6,336 nt of DNA from Acidobacteriaceae bacterium (GTDB taxonomy: Bacteria; Acidobacteriota; Terriglobia; Terriglobales; Acidobacteriaceae): positions 1,512 to 7,847 of the forward strand of contig PMBA01000163.1 in assembly GCA_003152795.1 (NCBI GenBank), read 5' to 3'. The notes below the pieces were generated by a model, which was not told the DNA's origin, did not search any database, and saw nothing but the letters and a program-made list of their open reading frames with translations. Of this stretch, positions 6,181 to 6,336 are shown one piece after another. The translations under genes were made by a program, and so were the position numbers. Each line of letters opens with the position of its first letter. Within the stretch, counting starts at the first letter, position 1.

Positions 6181-6247
6181 ACATCACCTCACCAGCGGAC
6201 ATAAGTAGTTTACCTTAAACGAGACGGGATCGGCGTGAAATTTGGCA

Positions 6248-6272
6248 GGACACGTGGTAACCACCGATGTCC
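6248..6272. promoter_or_regulatory. Two-tier 25-bp palindrome upstream of the small zinc-protein gene
   Basis: Outer arms GGACA (6248-6252) and TGTCC (6268-6272) enclose inner arms GTGGT (6254-6258) and ACCAC (6260-6264) around a single central A. The linkers are one base on the left and three on the right. All ten arm positions pair perfectly. It lies about 70-90 bases upstream of the minus-strand start codon at 6180, a reasonable place for an operator. No U-run follows, so a terminator is unlikely. Confidence 0.4.
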
Positions 6273-6309
6273 CCGGAATATTGGAAAGGCGAGAGGTTGC
6301 CGCCCTCCC

Positions 6310-6336
6310 AAAAAAACGAAAGCGCCCGGACTCGGT
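6310..6336 (-). terminator. Probable half of a terminator cut by the right edge
   Basis: Seven A bases (6310-6316) are followed by the GC-rich CGAAAGCGCCCGGACTCGGT to the edge. On the minus strand this is a GC-rich arm ending GGGCGCTTTCG followed by seven T, exactly the 3' half of an intrinsic terminator. The matching arm would lie beyond the window. If present, it would end a minus-strand gene to the right and isolate the 5947-6180 gene as its own transcript. Confidence 0.35.

Overview
The window looks like chromosomal DNA from a free-living, GC-rich Gram-negative bacterium. The best guess is an acidobacterium of the Terriglobia type. That guess rests on remembered resemblance of several products (the receiver-like/PilZ protein, the SpoIIAA-like protein ending in REFSAFKTREEALAWLV, and two very small cysteine-rich proteins) to proteins from that group; no search was run. 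There is no rRNA, tRNA, CRISPR array or recognisable insertion sequence.

Left part (1-1605): two minus-strand genes. A Tat-exported amidase-signature protein starts at 592 and runs off the left edge. Upstream of it is a 70-residue protein with two CxxC pairs (789-1001), probably a small zinc ribbon. A roughly 600-base gene-free stretch follows. It holds a short perfect inverted repeat (1256-1268) and a 20-bp near-perfect palindrome (1445-1464), and it must carry the promoter of the central operon.

Central part (1606-5254): two plus-strand genes 22 bases apart, forming a compact cyclic-di-GMP unit. The first encodes a 947-residue membrane sensor: TM, periplasmic helical domain, TM, coiled coil, PAS, PAS, GGDEF, EAL. 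Both the diguanylate cyclase and phosphodiesterase motifs look intact, and a product-inhibition RxxD site is present. The second encodes a 260-residue soluble protein with a degenerate receiver-like domain fused to a PilZ domain that keeps its c-di-GMP-binding motifs. Together they look like a module that makes or degrades the messenger and also binds it.

Right part (5255-6336): two minus-strand genes convergent with the operon. One encodes a 120-residue SpoIIAA-like/STAS-type protein (5375-5737). The other encodes a 77-residue protein with a CxxC...HxCxxH metal-binding pattern (5947-6180). Between them lies a cluster of TCCCCCGT repeats. Upstream of the last gene are a 25-bp two-tier palindrome and, at the edge, what looks like half of a terminator.

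No wholly new system is evident. The best leads are the PAS domain carrying a LOV-like NCR motif, the degenerate receiver fused to PilZ, the two small putative zinc proteins, and the palindromes upstream of the operon and of the last gene.
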